A stretch of DNA of 64,000 nt from Pseudonocardia sp. HH130629-09 (GCF_001294645.1 NZ_CP011868.1:2728001-2792000), one strand, 5' to 3'. Shown: positions 29,988 to 39,113, numbered from the stretch's first letter. Numbers and translations are program-made. The notes: a model not told the origin generated them from the sequence alone.

Positions 29988-31594
29988 GCGCGCTGCTGGA
30001 GCTGTGCGGGCTACGGGTGGGGTACGCCGACTCCCGCGGCACCGTCACCGACGTCCTTCACGGGGTCGACCTCGCGGTCGGCCGCGGGGAGAAGGTCGCC
30101 GTGGTCGGCGGGTCCGGGTCCGGGAAGTCGACGGCCGCGGCGGCCGCGCTCGGCCTGCTGCCGGGGACCGGGCGGGTGACCGGCGGGCGGATCCTCTTCG
30201 ACGGCGAGGACCTCACCACCGCCGGGGAGGCCCGGCTGCGGGCACTGCGCGGGGCGCGGATCGGTCTCGTCCCACAGGACCCCATGTCCAACCTGAACCC
30301 GGTGCACCGGGTCGGGGCGCAGATCGCCGAGGCCCTGACCACCCACCGGCTGGCGCGCGGCCGGGCGGCGCGGGACCGGGCCGTGGAGCTGATGGCCGAG
30401 GCCGGGATCCCGGACCCCGCGCGCCGGGCGCGGCAGTACCCGCACGAGTTCTCCGGAGGCATGCGGCAGCGGGTGCTGATCGCGATGGCGCTCGCCGCGG
30501 AGCCGGACCTGCTGCTGGCCGACGAGCCGACCTCGGCCCTCGACGTCACGGTGCAGCGCCGGATCCTCGACCACCTCGCCGGGCTGACCGACGCCCGCGG
30601 CACGGCGATGCTGCTCATCACCCACGACCTCGCGCTGGCCGCCGAGCGCGCCGACCGGGTGGTGGTCATGCACGAGGGCCACGTCGTCGAGACCGGGCCG
30701 GCCGAGCGCATCCTGACCCGGCCCGACGACGACTACACCCGCCGTCTGGTCGCCGCCGCACCCGCGATCGGCGGCGGGACCCGCGCCGCCGAGCCGCCCG
30801 CGCCGCCGCGACCGGTGCTCGAGGTGACCGGCCTGGTCCGCGAGTTCCGGGTGCGCGGCTCACGTGAACGGGTCCGCGCCGTCGACGACGTGTCGTTCAC
30901 CGTCGACGCCGGCACCACCACCGCCCTCGTCGGGGAGTCCGGGTCGGGCAAGACGACGACCGCGCGGATCGTCCTCGGGCTGGACCGGCCGACGGCGGGC
31001 ACCGTGACCGTGGCGGGGACCGATCCGTTCCGCTCATCACGACGGGAACGGGCGATGGTGCGCCGCACCATGCAGCCGGTGTTCCAGGACCCCTACGGCT
31101 CGCTGGACCCCACGTCCACGGTCGCCCGGATCGTCGACGAGCCGTTGCAGGTGCTGCGGATCGGGGACACCGCGTCGCGGCGCGACCGGGTCGCCGAGCT
31201 CCTGGACCAGGTGGCTCTGCCGTCGGGGGTGGCACCACGTCGCCCGGACGAGCTGTCCGGCGGCCAGCGGCAGCGGGTCGCGATCGCCAGGGCGCTGGCC
31301 GCCCGGCCGCAGCTGGTCGTGTGCGACGAGGCCGTCTCCGCCCTGGACGTGCTGGTGCAGGAGCAGATCCTGGAGCTGCTGACCGGCCTGCAACGCGACC
31401 TGGGGGTCTCGTTGCTGTTCATCACCCACGACCTCGCGGTCGTGCGCCAGGTCGCCCACCGCGTCGTGGTGCTGCGCGCGGGCGCCGTGGTCGAGCAGGG
31501 CCCGACCGCACGCGTGGTCGACACCCCCGCGCAGGACTACACCCGCGAGTTGCTCGCCGCGATCCCCGGGCGCGACGTCGGCGCCACCCCCTGA
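29984..31594 (+). CDS. Double ABC ATPase (DppD-DppF fusion)
   Basis: A 536-residue protein with two complete ATP-binding domains that together drive the DppBC-type permeases. Domain 1 (~5-255) has Walker A GGSGSGKST, signature FSGGMRQRV and Walker B LLLADEPTSALD. Domain 2 (~285-530) has Walker A GESGSGKTT, signature LSGGQRQRV and Walker B LVVCDEAVSALD, with Ala-Val for the usual Pro-Thr/Ser. Both have ITHDLA H-loops. An Ala/Pro-rich linker (~262-285) joins them. The GTG overlaps the DppC stop. Such fusions are common in actinobacteria. Confidence 0.93.
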   Translation: MSALLELCGLRVGYADSRGTVTDVLHGVDLAVGRGEKVAVVGGSGSGKSTAAAAALGLLPGTGRVTGGRILFDGEDLTTAGEARLRALRGARIGLVPQDPMSNLNPVHRVGAQIAEALTTHRLARGRAARDRAVELMAEAGIPDPARRARQYPHEFSGGMRQRVLIAMALAAEPDLLLADEPTSALDVTVQRRILDHLAGLTDARGTAMLLITHDLALAAERADRVVVMHEGHVVETGPAERILTRPDDDYTRRLVAAAPAIGGGTRAAEPPAPPRPVLEVTGLVREFRVRGSRERVRAVDDVSFTVDAGTTTALVGESGSGKTTTARIVLGLDRPTAGTVTVAGTDPFRSSRRERAMVRRTMQPVFQDPYGSLDPTSTVARIVDEPLQVLRIGDTASRRDRVAELLDQVALPSGVAPRRPDELSGGQRQRVAIARALAARPQLVVCDEAVSALDVLVQEQILELLTGLQRDLGVSLLFITHDLAVVRQVAHRVVVLRAGAVVEQGPTARVVDTPAQDYTRELLAAIPGRDVGATP

Positions 31595-31649
31595 CGACCG
31601 GACGGGGACGTGCGTCCACACTGCACCGGCGGCGAGGAGGAGGGTCCGG

Positions 31650-32318
31650 GTGGACGGGCAGGACGGCGGTAACCGGTACGGCTCGGCCGACGGCAAGGCG
31701 CGGCGGGTGCTCGCGGCGCTGCGGGCGGACATCGTGACCGGGGTGCTCGCCCAGGGCGAGCGGCTGACCGAGGCCCGGCTGTGCGAGCGCTATCGGGTCT
31801 CGCGCGTCCCGGTCCGCGAGGCGCTGCGCACGCTCGCCGTCCAGGGTTTCGTCGAGGTCCGTCCGAACCAGGGTGCCACCGTCGCCACGATCGACGACGC
31901 CGACGCCGAGGACCTGTTCGCCGTGCGCGGCACCATCGAGGAGATCGCCGCGGCCCGCTGCGCGGCGCGGGTGGCCGGGGGCGAGGACGCGGTGGTGGAC
32001 CTGCTGGGGCTGCTCGTCGCCGAGGGCGAGGCCGAGCTGGCGTCCGGCCGGACGGAACGGCTGCCGGAGCTCAACACGCGCTTCCACCTCGCCATCGCCG
32101 AGCACAGCGGGTCGGCGTCGCTCCCGTCGCTGCTGCGGCACGTCTCCGACCGGATCGAATGGATCTACGCGATGGGGGTGTCCGTGGCCGGTCCGCGGTC
32201 GTGGGCCGAGCACCGGGCCATCCTCGCGGCGGTCGCGGCGGGTGATCCGGCGTCGGCGGGGGCCCTGGCCCGGGCACACGTCGAACGCGCCGAGCGCCAT
32301 CACCGCGGGGTGGGCTGA
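31650..32318 (+). CDS. GntR-family regulator, FadR/FCD type
   Basis: A 222-residue repressor-type protein. The N-terminal winged helix (~15-82) contains ERLTEARLCERYRVSRVPVREALRTLAVQGFVEV, the GntR signature region. The C-terminal all-helical FCD ligand domain has the metal-binding pattern with Asp and His residues (LNTRFHLAIAEHSG, EHRAILAAVAAGD). The GTG start has a strong GAGGAGGAGG site. It is 55 bp behind the peptide-type importer and may control it; no operator is obvious. Confidence 0.9.
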   Translation: MDGQDGGNRYGSADGKARRVLAALRADIVTGVLAQGERLTEARLCERYRVSRVPVREALRTLAVQGFVEVRPNQGATVATIDDADAEDLFAVRGTIEEIAAARCAARVAGGEDAVVDLLGLLVAEGEAELASGRTERLPELNTRFHLAIAEHSGSASLPSLLRHVSDRIEWIYAMGVSVAGPRSWAEHRAILAAVAAGDPASAGALARAHVERAERHHRGVG

Positions 32319-32425
32319 GCGCGTCGTCGAGCCGTCGGCCTCCCCGGCACCGGACAGTGCCGATCGGTCTCGCCGGCCTGGGCCAGCGTGCGGACCTGCC
32401 GCGGGCCGTCGGGCCGGGCTGAGGG

Positions 32426-32962
32426 TCAGTGTTCGTGGGTCCAGGTGTCCAGGGCAGGGTCCAGGTCGACGCCGAGGACGGTGGTGAGCCGGGCGACGGT
32501 GAGGTAGTGCCCGACCAGGACGATGACGGTGACCAGGTCGCGGTCGTCGAGGGTCCGGCGTACGGCGGCGAGGACGTCGTCGGGGACCGGGAGGCCGGGG
32601 ACGAGCAGGTCGACCAGGTCGAGCAGGCGGGCGAACCCGGTGGGCAGCACCGACCGGTCGGCCCCCGCGGTGGTCTCGATGACGGCGATCTGCTCGTCCG
32701 ACCAGTGCTGACGCGCCTGGTCCAGGTGCTGCCACCGTTCGTAGGCACTGCCGGTAAGAGCGGCGACGCGCAGGATGACTCCTTCGCGCCAGGAGGGCGC
32801 CAGCGCCGAGGCGCGCAGCGCGTTGGCCGTCTCCGGCAGGGCTTCGGACAGCCGGGAGTCCATCACGGTCAGGGTCCGGGTGAGGTTCGAGGGGAACCGT
32901 TCGTACTGGGCGCGGTGACGGGGGTCCATGTCGGCGGGCTCGGGCAGCGGGATGCGGGCCAT
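32426..32962 (-). CDS. Carboxymuconolactone decarboxylase/AhpD-like protein
   Basis: A 178-residue helical protein of the CMD/AhpD fold: PSWREGVILRVAALTGSAYERWQHLDQAR is the core helix pair, although the CxxC seen in AhpD peroxidases is absent (Ser-Ala in its place). It therefore resembles the larger group of CMD-like proteins of unknown activity. The start MARIPLPEPADMDP is typical. It lies 10 bp downstream of the alpha/beta hydrolase gene and is surely co-transcribed. In the protocatechuate pathway these two families catalyse consecutive steps, but the sequence alone does not show that role. Confidence 0.8.
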   Translation of the reverse strand: MARIPLPEPADMDPRHRAQYERFPSNLTRTLTVMDSRLSEALPETANALRASALAPSWREGVILRVAALTGSAYERWQHLDQARQHWSDEQIAVIETTAGADRSVLPTGFARLLDLVDLLVPGLPVPDDVLAAVRRTLDDRDLVTVIVLVGHYLTVARLTTVLGVDLDPALDTWTHEH

Positions 32963-32972
32963 CCCGGGTTCC

Positions 32973-33782
32973 TCAGGCGACCTGGTCGAGGAACCCGACC
33001 AGGTGGCGGGTGACGGTGGCGGGCTTCTCCAACGGTGCGAGGTGGGCGGCGGCGGGCACCACGCGCAGCCGGGCATCCGGGATGGTGTCGCGCAGCTGCC
33101 GGGCCGCGGAGACCGGCGAGCTGGAGTCGTGCTCCCCGACCACGACCATCGTCCGGCACCCGATCCGGGGGAGGTCGGCCGCGAGCTCGAAGCCGGCGAT
33201 CATCTCCCACATCGCGGCGTGCACCTGCGGGTCCTGGGCGAGCAGCGTGCGGGTGGCGCGCTCGACCAGGTCCGGGCGCCGGGCGCGGGTGTCGGCGGTG
33301 AACCAGTGCCCGAACAGTCCCTCCAGCACCGCCACCATGCCCTCCGTCCGCGCCTGCGCGGCCCGGGCCCGCATCGCCACGCGGCCGGCGTCGGAGAACG
33401 AGGCCGCCGTGTCGATCAACGTCAGCGAGGCCGTGATGCCCGGGTCCGCGACGGCGGTGGTCTGGGCGAGCATCCCGCCCAGTGACAGCCCGACCAGGTG
33501 GACCCGGTCGGCCTCCAGACTCGCCAGCACTCGGCGCACGAACCCGACCGCGCGATCGAGCTGCCAGTCGCCGGGGTCGCCGGTGGTCCGCCCGTGGCCG
33601 GGCAGGTCGACCGCGACGACGTCCCGGTCGAGCGCCAGGGCCGCGATCTGACGATCCCAGTAGGTCAGGTCCAGCCCGGCCGAGTGCAGGAGAACCACCG
33701 GGGTGCCGCCGCGGGGGCCGGTGCGGACCAGGTTGACGGTCCGCGTCGAGAAGGTGCTGTCGTCCACGACGACGACTGTCAC
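32973..33782 (-). CDS. Alpha/beta hydrolase, enol-lactonase-like
   Basis: A 269-residue hydrolase. An oxyanion-side motif LLHSAGLDLTYWD, the nucleophile elbow GLSLGG and a catalytic His in AAHLAPLEKP are visible, with an Asp in VGEHDSSSP as the likely third member. The pattern (GLSLGGM, HL-PLE-P) is shared with 3-oxoadipate enol-lactonases (PcaD) and related C-C hydrolases. It forms an operon with the CMD-like gene and is divergent from a LysR gene across a palindrome. Confidence 0.85.
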   Translation of the reverse strand: MTVVVVDDSTFSTRTVNLVRTGPRGGTPVVLLHSAGLDLTYWDRQIAALALDRDVVAVDLPGHGRTTGDPGDWQLDRAVGFVRRVLASLEADRVHLVGLSLGGMLAQTTAVADPGITASLTLIDTAASFSDAGRVAMRARAAQARTEGMVAVLEGLFGHWFTADTRARRPDLVERATRTLLAQDPQVHAAMWEMIAGFELAADLPRIGCRTMVVVGEHDSSSPVSAARQLRDTIPDARLRVVPAAAHLAPLEKPATVTRHLVGFLDQVA

Positions 33783-33807
33783 CTGCGGACACCGATCACG
33801 TCCAACG

Positions 33808-33828
33808 ATAGGTTCTCCTGAGACCTAT
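33808..33828. promoter_or_regulatory. Probable LysR operator between hydrolase and LysR genes
   Basis: Perfect 6-bp inverted repeat ATAGGT-N9-ACCTAT in the 74-bp divergent gap. Its geometry matches the T-N11-A motif of LysR regulators. Confidence 0.7.
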
Positions 33829-33856
33829 TCATCGGATTCATGGATCGGGGAGCGCC

Positions 33857-34768
33857 GTGGAGCTGCGCCAGCTCGAGATCTTCCTTGCGGTCGCCGACAC
33901 CGGGAGCTTCACCGCCGCCGCCGAGTCCGTGCACCTCGTGCAGTCGGCGGTCTCGGTCGCGGTCCGGGCGCTCGAACGTGACCTGGGTGCGGCGCTGTTC
34001 GAGCGGACCACCCGCCGGGTCGCGCTCACCGACGCGGGCGCGGCCCTGGTCGCGCCCGCCCGCACCACACTGGCCGCGGCCGCCTCCGCCCGCGACGCCG
34101 TCGAGGAGGTGACCGGGGGGATCCGCGGCACTGTCACCGTCGGGATCATGCACGCCCTGCCCGGTGTCGACCTGGCGGCGCTGCTCCAGCGGTTCCACCA
34201 GCAGTGGCCCCGGGTGACGATCCGCCCCGGCACCGCACCCGACGGGACCGCCGGGCTCGTGCGTGGTGTGCTCGAGCACCGCCTCGACCTCGCCCTCGCC
34301 GCGGTCGATCCCACGGCGTGCCCACCGGCGATCGAGGCGCACGAGCTGTTCCGGGAACCGATCCGGCTCGCCTGCCCGCCCGGGCACCGGCTCTCCGGTC
34401 GTGAGCGTGTGTCCCTCACCGAGCTCCGCGGCGAGTCGTTCATCGACGTCCCTCCCGGCTGGGGCAGCCGGGAGAGCGTCGACCGGGTCCTCGCCACCCA
34501 CGGTGTCGCGCGCGAGGTGGTCATCGAGGTGGGAGACGTCGCCACCGTCGCCGAACTGGTCCGCGCGGGGCTCGGGCTGGCGCTGATCGCGCCGTCCTCG
34601 GCGCCCGAGCCGGTCCGCCGTCGGCTCGTCGACCTCTCACCGCATCCCGAGTTCGTCGTCTCCCTCATCACCGCACGCGACCGGACCCCGTCCGTCGCCG
34701 CCGGCCGTCTGATCCGTCTGGTCCGGCACGCCGCCGGGGAGGCCGGCGGCCCGCCTGCCACGCCGTGA
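33857..34768 (+). CDS. LysR-family transcriptional regulator
   Basis: A 303-residue regulator. The winged helix-turn-helix at residues 1-60 (LRQLEIFLAVADTGSFTAAAESVHLVQSAVS begins it) is followed by an effector domain with the two alpha/beta lobes (TVTVGIMHALPGVDL, ESFIDVPPGWGSRE, GLGLALIAPSSA). The GTG at 33857 gives the canonical MELRQLEIF start. Its likely target is the divergent hydrolase/CMD operon. Confidence 0.92.
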   Translation: MELRQLEIFLAVADTGSFTAAAESVHLVQSAVSVAVRALERDLGAALFERTTRRVALTDAGAALVAPARTTLAAAASARDAVEEVTGGIRGTVTVGIMHALPGVDLAALLQRFHQQWPRVTIRPGTAPDGTAGLVRGVLEHRLDLALAAVDPTACPPAIEAHELFREPIRLACPPGHRLSGRERVSLTELRGESFIDVPPGWGSRESVDRVLATHGVAREVVIEVGDVATVAELVRAGLGLALIAPSSAPEPVRRRLVDLSPHPEFVVSLITARDRTPSVAAGRLIRLVRHAAGEAGGPPATP

Positions 34769-34820
34769 CCGGGTCGGACCCGCCGGGCCGGCTCGGGGCC
34801 CGGGCGCCGACGGCGCTCGG

Positions 34821-34880
34821 CAGCTCTTCCCCGACAACGGCACCGGTTCCCCGGCAGCGACACCGGTTCCCCGGCAGCGC
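34821..34880. repeat. 20-bp short tandem repeat, three units
   Basis: Two nearly identical 20-base units (34841-34860 and 34861-34880) and a degenerate third just before them (34821-34840) lie in the 182-bp gap between the LysR and TetR genes. I see no coding signal there. Confidence 0.7.
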
Positions 34881-34950
34881 GGCTCCACGATCGGGGACGT
34901 CCGCCGTCAGCCGGGCCCACCGGTCCGGGGTGGGACGACCTCCCACGAGC

Positions 34951-35532
34951 TCACACCCCGTCGGCGCCGAGCGTCCGCACCACCACCGTCGCGATGTCCT
35001 CCGCCGAGCGCGACGCCGGGCCCGCGGGGAGCACCAGGTGGCTGACCGTGAGCCGGGCGGCGGTCTCCGCGGCGAGCCGCACGTCGCGCTCGCGGGCCCC
35101 GGGCCGGACCCGGCGCAGGTATCCGGCGGACCGCTCGGCCGCGGCCGCGATGATCGGGCCGGAGTCGGTGCCGAACGCAGACGGGACCGCCGCGTCGCCG
35201 CTGAGCAGGGCCTTGAGCAGCGGGTTCTCGGCACCCTCGGTGAGCGCGGCGCCGACGGCGGCGACCCAGGCCGCGTGCAGGTCGGTCTCGCCGTCGAGGG
35301 CGGCCTCGATCCGGTCGAGGAACCGGTCGGTGGCCCGCAGCACCAGGGCGGCGGCGAGCCCGTCGCGGTCGCCGAACTCGCTGTAGAGGGTCTGCCGGCT
35401 GACCCCGACCCGGCGGGCGAGCTCGGGCATCGACGGGCGTTCCCCCGCGACCGCGAGGCGTTCGGCGACGTCGAGCACCTCGCCGCGCAGCTCGTCGCGG
35501 GCCCGCCGGGCCATCGTCCGCCGCTCGCTCAT
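34951..35532 (-). CDS. TetR-family transcriptional regulator
   Basis: A 193-residue repressor-type protein. The N-terminal helix-turn-helix is PSMPELARRVGVSRQTLYSEFGDRDGL, which fits the TetR pattern. The C-terminal ligand domain is helical and poorly conserved. I took the ATG at 35532 (MSERRTMAR); another ATG lies four codons upstream at 35544 and no ribosome site decides between them. It is divergent from the P450 gene, with a strong palindrome between them. Confidence 0.88.
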   Translation of the reverse strand: MSERRTMARRARDELRGEVLDVAERLAVAGERPSMPELARRVGVSRQTLYSEFGDRDGLAAALVLRATDRFLDRIEAALDGETDLHAAWVAAVGAALTEGAENPLLKALLSGDAAVPSAFGTDSGPIIAAAAERSAGYLRRVRPGARERDVRLAAETAARLTVSHLVLPAGPASRSAEDIATVVVRTLGADGV

Positions 35533-35566
35533 GGCCAACATCATGGCACGACCCGTCCATTGCCTG

Positions 35567-35587
35567 GACAGTTCTGTCAGAAGTGTC
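35567..35587. promoter_or_regulatory. Probable TetR operator upstream of P450
   Basis: A 21-bp near-perfect palindrome, GACAGTTCTG at one side and CAGAAGTGTC at the other, centred on one base; 18 of 21 positions are symmetric. It lies in the divergent gap and should control both the TetR and P450 promoters. Confidence 0.78.
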
Positions 35588-35632
35588 TAACTTCGGCCGG
35601 GACACCGCCGTCGACGTCCGAGGAGCAAGCCC

Positions 35633-37111
35633 GTGAAGCTGGTGCAGCAGGCGCGTGAGCGCTGGTCGTCCGTCCTCACCCTGCCCGCACCCGAGGCGGT
35701 CGACCGGTCGCTGCTGACCGGCGCGGTGCGGGGCCGGCGCCCCGCGGCGTTCGGCCCGGCGCCCGAGGGGCTGCGCGAGGTGCCCGGCGACGACGGGCTG
35801 CCCGTCCTCGGCCACGCTCTGGCCTACGTCCGGTTCGGGCACCGGTTCACCCGGGCCCGCTCCGAGGCGCTCGGCCCGGTCTGGTGGATGCGCACCCCCA
35901 ACGGCCGGGCGATCGTCGTGACCGGCCCAGCCGCGACCCGGGAGGTGCTCACCAACCGGGACAAGGCGTTCTCCCAGGAGGGGTGGCGCGCGACGGTCGA
36001 CGCGTTCTTCCACCGCGGCCTGATGCTGCTGGACTTCGACGAGCACCGCGCGCACCGGCGGATCATGCAGGAGGCGTTCACCGCGGACCGGATCTCCCGC
36101 TACGTCGCCGCGACCACCCCCGTCGTGCGCGAGGTACTGCCGACCTGGCCGGAGCGGCTGCGGCTCTACCCGGCGCTCAAGCGGCTCACCCTGGACGTGG
36201 CGCAGGCGGTGTTCATGGACGCCGGCTCCGGAGCCGCCGAGAGCAGCGCAGGCGGAACGAGCATGCACACTGCCGAGGCGGTGAACCGGGCGTTCGTCGA
36301 CTGCGTCCGGGCGGCGAACTCCTTCGTCCGCAAGGACCTGCCCGGGACCCGCTGGCGGCGCGGGCTGCGCGGACGGGTCGTGCTGGAGAACTGGTTCCGG
36401 GAGAACCTGGCGGCCAAGCGCGCGGGTGAGGGCACCGACCTGTTCTCGGCGCTGTGCCACGCCCGCACCGACGACGGCGAGGTGTTCTCCGACGACGACG
36501 TCGTCAACCACATGATCTTCCTGATGATGGCCGCCCACGACACCTCCACCACCACCACGGCCTCGGCGGCGCACCACCTCGCCCGCAACCCGGTCTGGCA
36601 GGAACGCTGCCGCGCCGAGTCCGACGCGCTCGCCGAGCGGATCGGGGACCGCGTCCCGACCGTGGCCGAGCTGCGCGAGCTGACGTCGCTGGACCTGGTG
36701 ATCCGGGAGGCGCTGCGGCTCGACGCACCGGTCCCGGTGGTCATGCGGACGGCGGTGACGGACACCGCGGTGGCCGGGCACCACGTCCCGGCCGGGACGC
36801 GGGTCGTCGTCGCGCAGGCGGTGAACCACTACGACCGCTCCTGCTGGACCGACCCGGAGCGCTTCGACCCCGAGCGGTTCGGGTCCGGCCGGCGCGAGGA
36901 CCGCTCCGACCGCGACGCGTGGATCCCGTTCGGCGGCGGCGTGCACAAGTGCATCGGGCTGCACTTCGGGACCCTCGAGGTCACCGCCATCCTGCACGAG
37001 ATGCTGCGCCGGTACCGGTGGACCGTCGAGCCGTCCTACCGGTTGCGCTGGGACAACACATCGCTGCCGGTGCCGGTGGGCGGGATCCCGGTGCGTCTCA
37101 CCCCGCGCTGA
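35633..37111 (+). CDS. Cytochrome P450
   Basis: Haem-thiolate monooxygenase of 492 residues, soluble. The I-helix oxygen-activation motif is AAHDTSTTT, the K-helix ExxR is EALR, and the haem loop is FGGGVHKCIGLHFG with the axial Cys. The N-terminal region is longer than in the smallest bacterial P450s. The GTG start follows a CGAGGAG site. The 3' end overlaps the convergent phosphotransferase gene by 14 bp. The substrate is unknown; co-location with an SDR and a phosphotransferase suggests oxidation of a lipid, terpenoid or other hydrophobic compound. Confidence 0.94.
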   Translation: MKLVQQARERWSSVLTLPAPEAVDRSLLTGAVRGRRPAAFGPAPEGLREVPGDDGLPVLGHALAYVRFGHRFTRARSEALGPVWWMRTPNGRAIVVTGPAATREVLTNRDKAFSQEGWRATVDAFFHRGLMLLDFDEHRAHRRIMQEAFTADRISRYVAATTPVVREVLPTWPERLRLYPALKRLTLDVAQAVFMDAGSGAAESSAGGTSMHTAEAVNRAFVDCVRAANSFVRKDLPGTRWRRGLRGRVVLENWFRENLAAKRAGEGTDLFSALCHARTDDGEVFSDDDVVNHMIFLMMAAHDTSTTTTASAAHHLARNPVWQERCRAESDALAERIGDRVPTVAELRELTSLDLVIREALRLDAPVPVVMRTAVTDTAVAGHHVPAGTRVVVAQAVNHYDRSCWTDPERFDPERFGSGRREDRSDRDAWIPFGGGVHKCIGLHFGTLEVTAILHEMLRRYRWTVEPSYRLRWDNTSLPVPVGGIPVRLTPR

Positions 37112-38159
37112 GGGCCCACTCGTCGTGGGCGATCCGCACGGCCAGCTCCAGCAGCGCGACGGCCGCGGCGTGCAGCCGCTCCCCCACCGCGCGGTCCGCC
37201 TCGCCCGCGGCGACCCGTGCCCAGGTGCCCTCCAGCACGACGCCCAGCTTGAACGCGGCCAGCCCCGCGTACCAGGTGATGTCGGTGGTGTCGCGGCCAC
37301 CCGCATCGGTGTAGGCGGCGACGAGCTCGGCCCGGGTGGGGAGACCGCCGTGCCCGGCGAGCTCGTTCCCCGCGCCGAAACCGACCGGGTCGACCGGCCA
37401 GGTGACCAGCAGCCAGCCGAGGTCGAGCAGCGGGTCGCCGACGGTGCACATCTCCCAGTCGACGAGTGCGGCCACCCGCGGCCGGGTGCGGTCCAGCAGC
37501 ACGTTGTTCAGGTGCAGGTCCCCGTGTGCGACGCCCGGTTCCGGCTCGGGCGGCCGGTGCCGGGTCAGCCAGTCCGCGGCGACGGCCACGTCGGGCAGGT
37601 CGCCGGGGTCGTAGCCGGGCACCTCGGAGTAGGACGCGAGCTGCGCGGTCCAGCGCGGCACCTGCCGCTCCAGGAACGGACCGGGGCGGCGCAGCCCGTC
37701 CAGCCCGACCGCGGCCGGGTCGAGGCGGCCGAGCCTGGCCGCGGCCCGGGCCACGTCGAGCACCGCGCCGTGCCGCAGCGCCGGGGCCGCGGCCTGCTCG
37801 GGCGAGACCCGCTCGCCGGGGTTGACGCCGTCCACGTCGGTCATCAGGTAGAACGGCCTGCCGAGCACGTCGGTGTCGGTGCAGGCGGCGACGAGCTCCG
37901 GGTGCGGCACGTCGGTGCCGCGCAGCGCGCCGAGCACGGTGATCTCGCGGGCGATGGTGCGGGCCGACCCCGGCCGCGGGTGCACCGGCGACGAGCGCAG
38001 GACCAGCGGTCTGCCGTCGACCACGGTGCGCAGCACCACGTTCTGGGTGCCGCCGCCGACCGGTTCCAGCTCGCCGGACCAGTCGCCGAACCCCTGTCCG
38101 CGCAGCCACGCCGCGAGCGCGGTCCGGTCGACCACACCCGACGGGTCCGCAGGGCTCAC
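37098..38159 (-). CDS. Phosphotransferase family protein (APH/ACAD10-N-like kinase)
   Basis: A 353-residue kinase-fold protein. An N-lobe GGGTQNVVLRT loop, catalytic HGDLHLNNVLL and the metal-binding DWEMCTVGDPLLDLGW place it in the APH superfamily, close to the group found beside acyl-CoA dehydrogenases rather than to antibiotic resistance enzymes. The GTG at 38159 overlaps the stop of the SDR gene, so the two are co-translated. A role in phosphorylating a hydroxylated or CoA-linked intermediate is plausible but unproven. Confidence 0.88.
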   Translation of the reverse strand: MSPADPSGVVDRTALAAWLRGQGFGDWSGELEPVGGGTQNVVLRTVVDGRPLVLRSSPVHPRPGSARTIAREITVLGALRGTDVPHPELVAACTDTDVLGRPFYLMTDVDGVNPGERVSPEQAAAPALRHGAVLDVARAAARLGRLDPAAVGLDGLRRPGPFLERQVPRWTAQLASYSEVPGYDPGDLPDVAVAADWLTRHRPPEPEPGVAHGDLHLNNVLLDRTRPRVAALVDWEMCTVGDPLLDLGWLLVTWPVDPVGFGAGNELAGHGGLPTRAELVAAYTDAGGRDTTDITWYAGLAAFKLGVVLEGTWARVAAGEADRAVGERLHAAAVALLELAVRIAHDEWALSAG

Positions 38160-38914
38160 GTCGACCACGCCATTCCGCCGTCGACCTTGATCGTGGCGCC
38201 GGTGGTGTACCCGGCGTCCGGGCCGGTCAGGTACAGAATCGCGCCGACGACCTCGGCCGCCTCCCCGACCCGTCCGGCGGGCACGGTGCCGGCGACGTGG
38301 GCACGGAACTCCTCGGTCCAGTGCTCGGCGATGTCGGTCCGGACCGGACCGGGCATCACCGTGTTGACCCGCACCGACGGCGCGTACGCGCGGGCCAACC
38401 CGACGGTCAGCGCGTTGAGCCCAGCCTTGGCCAGCGCGTAGGGCAGCTCCCCGGGGCCGGGCATCACCGCCGCGACCGAGGAGACGTTCACGATCGCGCC
38501 GCCGCCCGCCGCGGCCATGAGCTCCCCGCAGCGGGCTCCGAGCCGGTAGGCGCCGCGCAGGTTCACCGCGAGGACCTTGTCGAACAGCTCCTCGGTGACC
38601 TCGGTGAGCGACCCGTAGAGCGGGGACATGCCGGCGTTGTTCACCAGCACGTCGACCCGGCCGTACTCGGCGAGCACCCGGTCCACCAGGTCGTCGCAGT
38701 CCGCCCAGCGGCCCACGTGGCAGCCGACGCCGAGCGCCGGCACACCGTGCCGCGCGGTCAGCTCCGCGGCCAGTGCGGTGCACGCCTCGGCCCGTCGGCT
38801 GGCGACGACGACCGTGTCCCCGCGGGCCGCGTACGCCTCGCAGGCCGCCCGTCCGATCCCCCGGCTCCCGCCGGTGACGACGACGACCCGGCCGCCCTCC
38901 GTCGTGCCGCTCAT
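38156..38914 (-). CDS. Short-chain dehydrogenase/reductase
   Basis: Classical SDR of 252 residues: cofactor motif TGGSRGIG, NNAG, a Ser in NVSSVAAV, the YALAK catalytic pair, and a C-terminal GATIKVDGGM. It is probably an alcohol/ketone oxidoreductase, with NADP(H) or NAD(H) undecided. First gene of a pair with the phosphotransferase and preceded by a tiny gene 2 bp away. Confidence 0.93.
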   Translation of the reverse strand: MSGTTEGGRVVVVTGGSRGIGRAACEAYAARGDTVVVASRRAEACTALAAELTARHGVPALGVGCHVGRWADCDDLVDRVLAEYGRVDVLVNNAGMSPLYGSLTEVTEELFDKVLAVNLRGAYRLGARCGELMAAAGGGAIVNVSSVAAVMPGPGELPYALAKAGLNALTVGLARAYAPSVRVNTVMPGPVRTDIAEHWTEEFRAHVAGTVPAGRVGEAAEVVGAILYLTGPDAGYTTGATIKVDGGMAWST

Positions 38915-38915
38915 G

Positions 38916-39113
38916 TCAGGACGCCCCGGAGTTCCCGGCGTTCCACTCCCGGTCCTTGCGGTCCTCGGACTCGGTGCGCTCCCTGGCGATCTCCAGCGCG
39001 CGGGCCGCGGTGGCCCGGTCCGGGTACGGGCCGAGCCGGTCGGCGGACCGGCAGCCGTCGGCGGTCTCCACGGTGCCGTGCTTGAGGCAGTAGAACCATT
39101 GCTCGTCGCTCAT
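38916..39113 (-). CDS. Small conserved actinobacterial protein, SPOR-like
   Basis: A 65-residue protein starting [16 protein letters not shown], followed by [26 protein letters not shown]. The [11 protein letters not shown] opening is a recurring actinobacterial theme, and the [14 protein letters not shown] part looks like a SPOR-type repeat. The two Cys (after FY and in GCRS) with a His could bind metal. Function unknown. A longer frame begins at 39191 but would run into the divergent xylulokinase gene. Confidence 0.8.
   Translation of the reverse strand: MSDEQWFYCLKHGTVETADGCRSADRLGPYPDRATAARALEIARERTESEDRKDREWNAGNSGAS

Noticed and set aside
37098..38159. Aminoglycoside resistance kinase
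   Set aside because: APH fold is present, but its sequence features and SDR neighbour fit the ACAD10-like phosphotransferase group.
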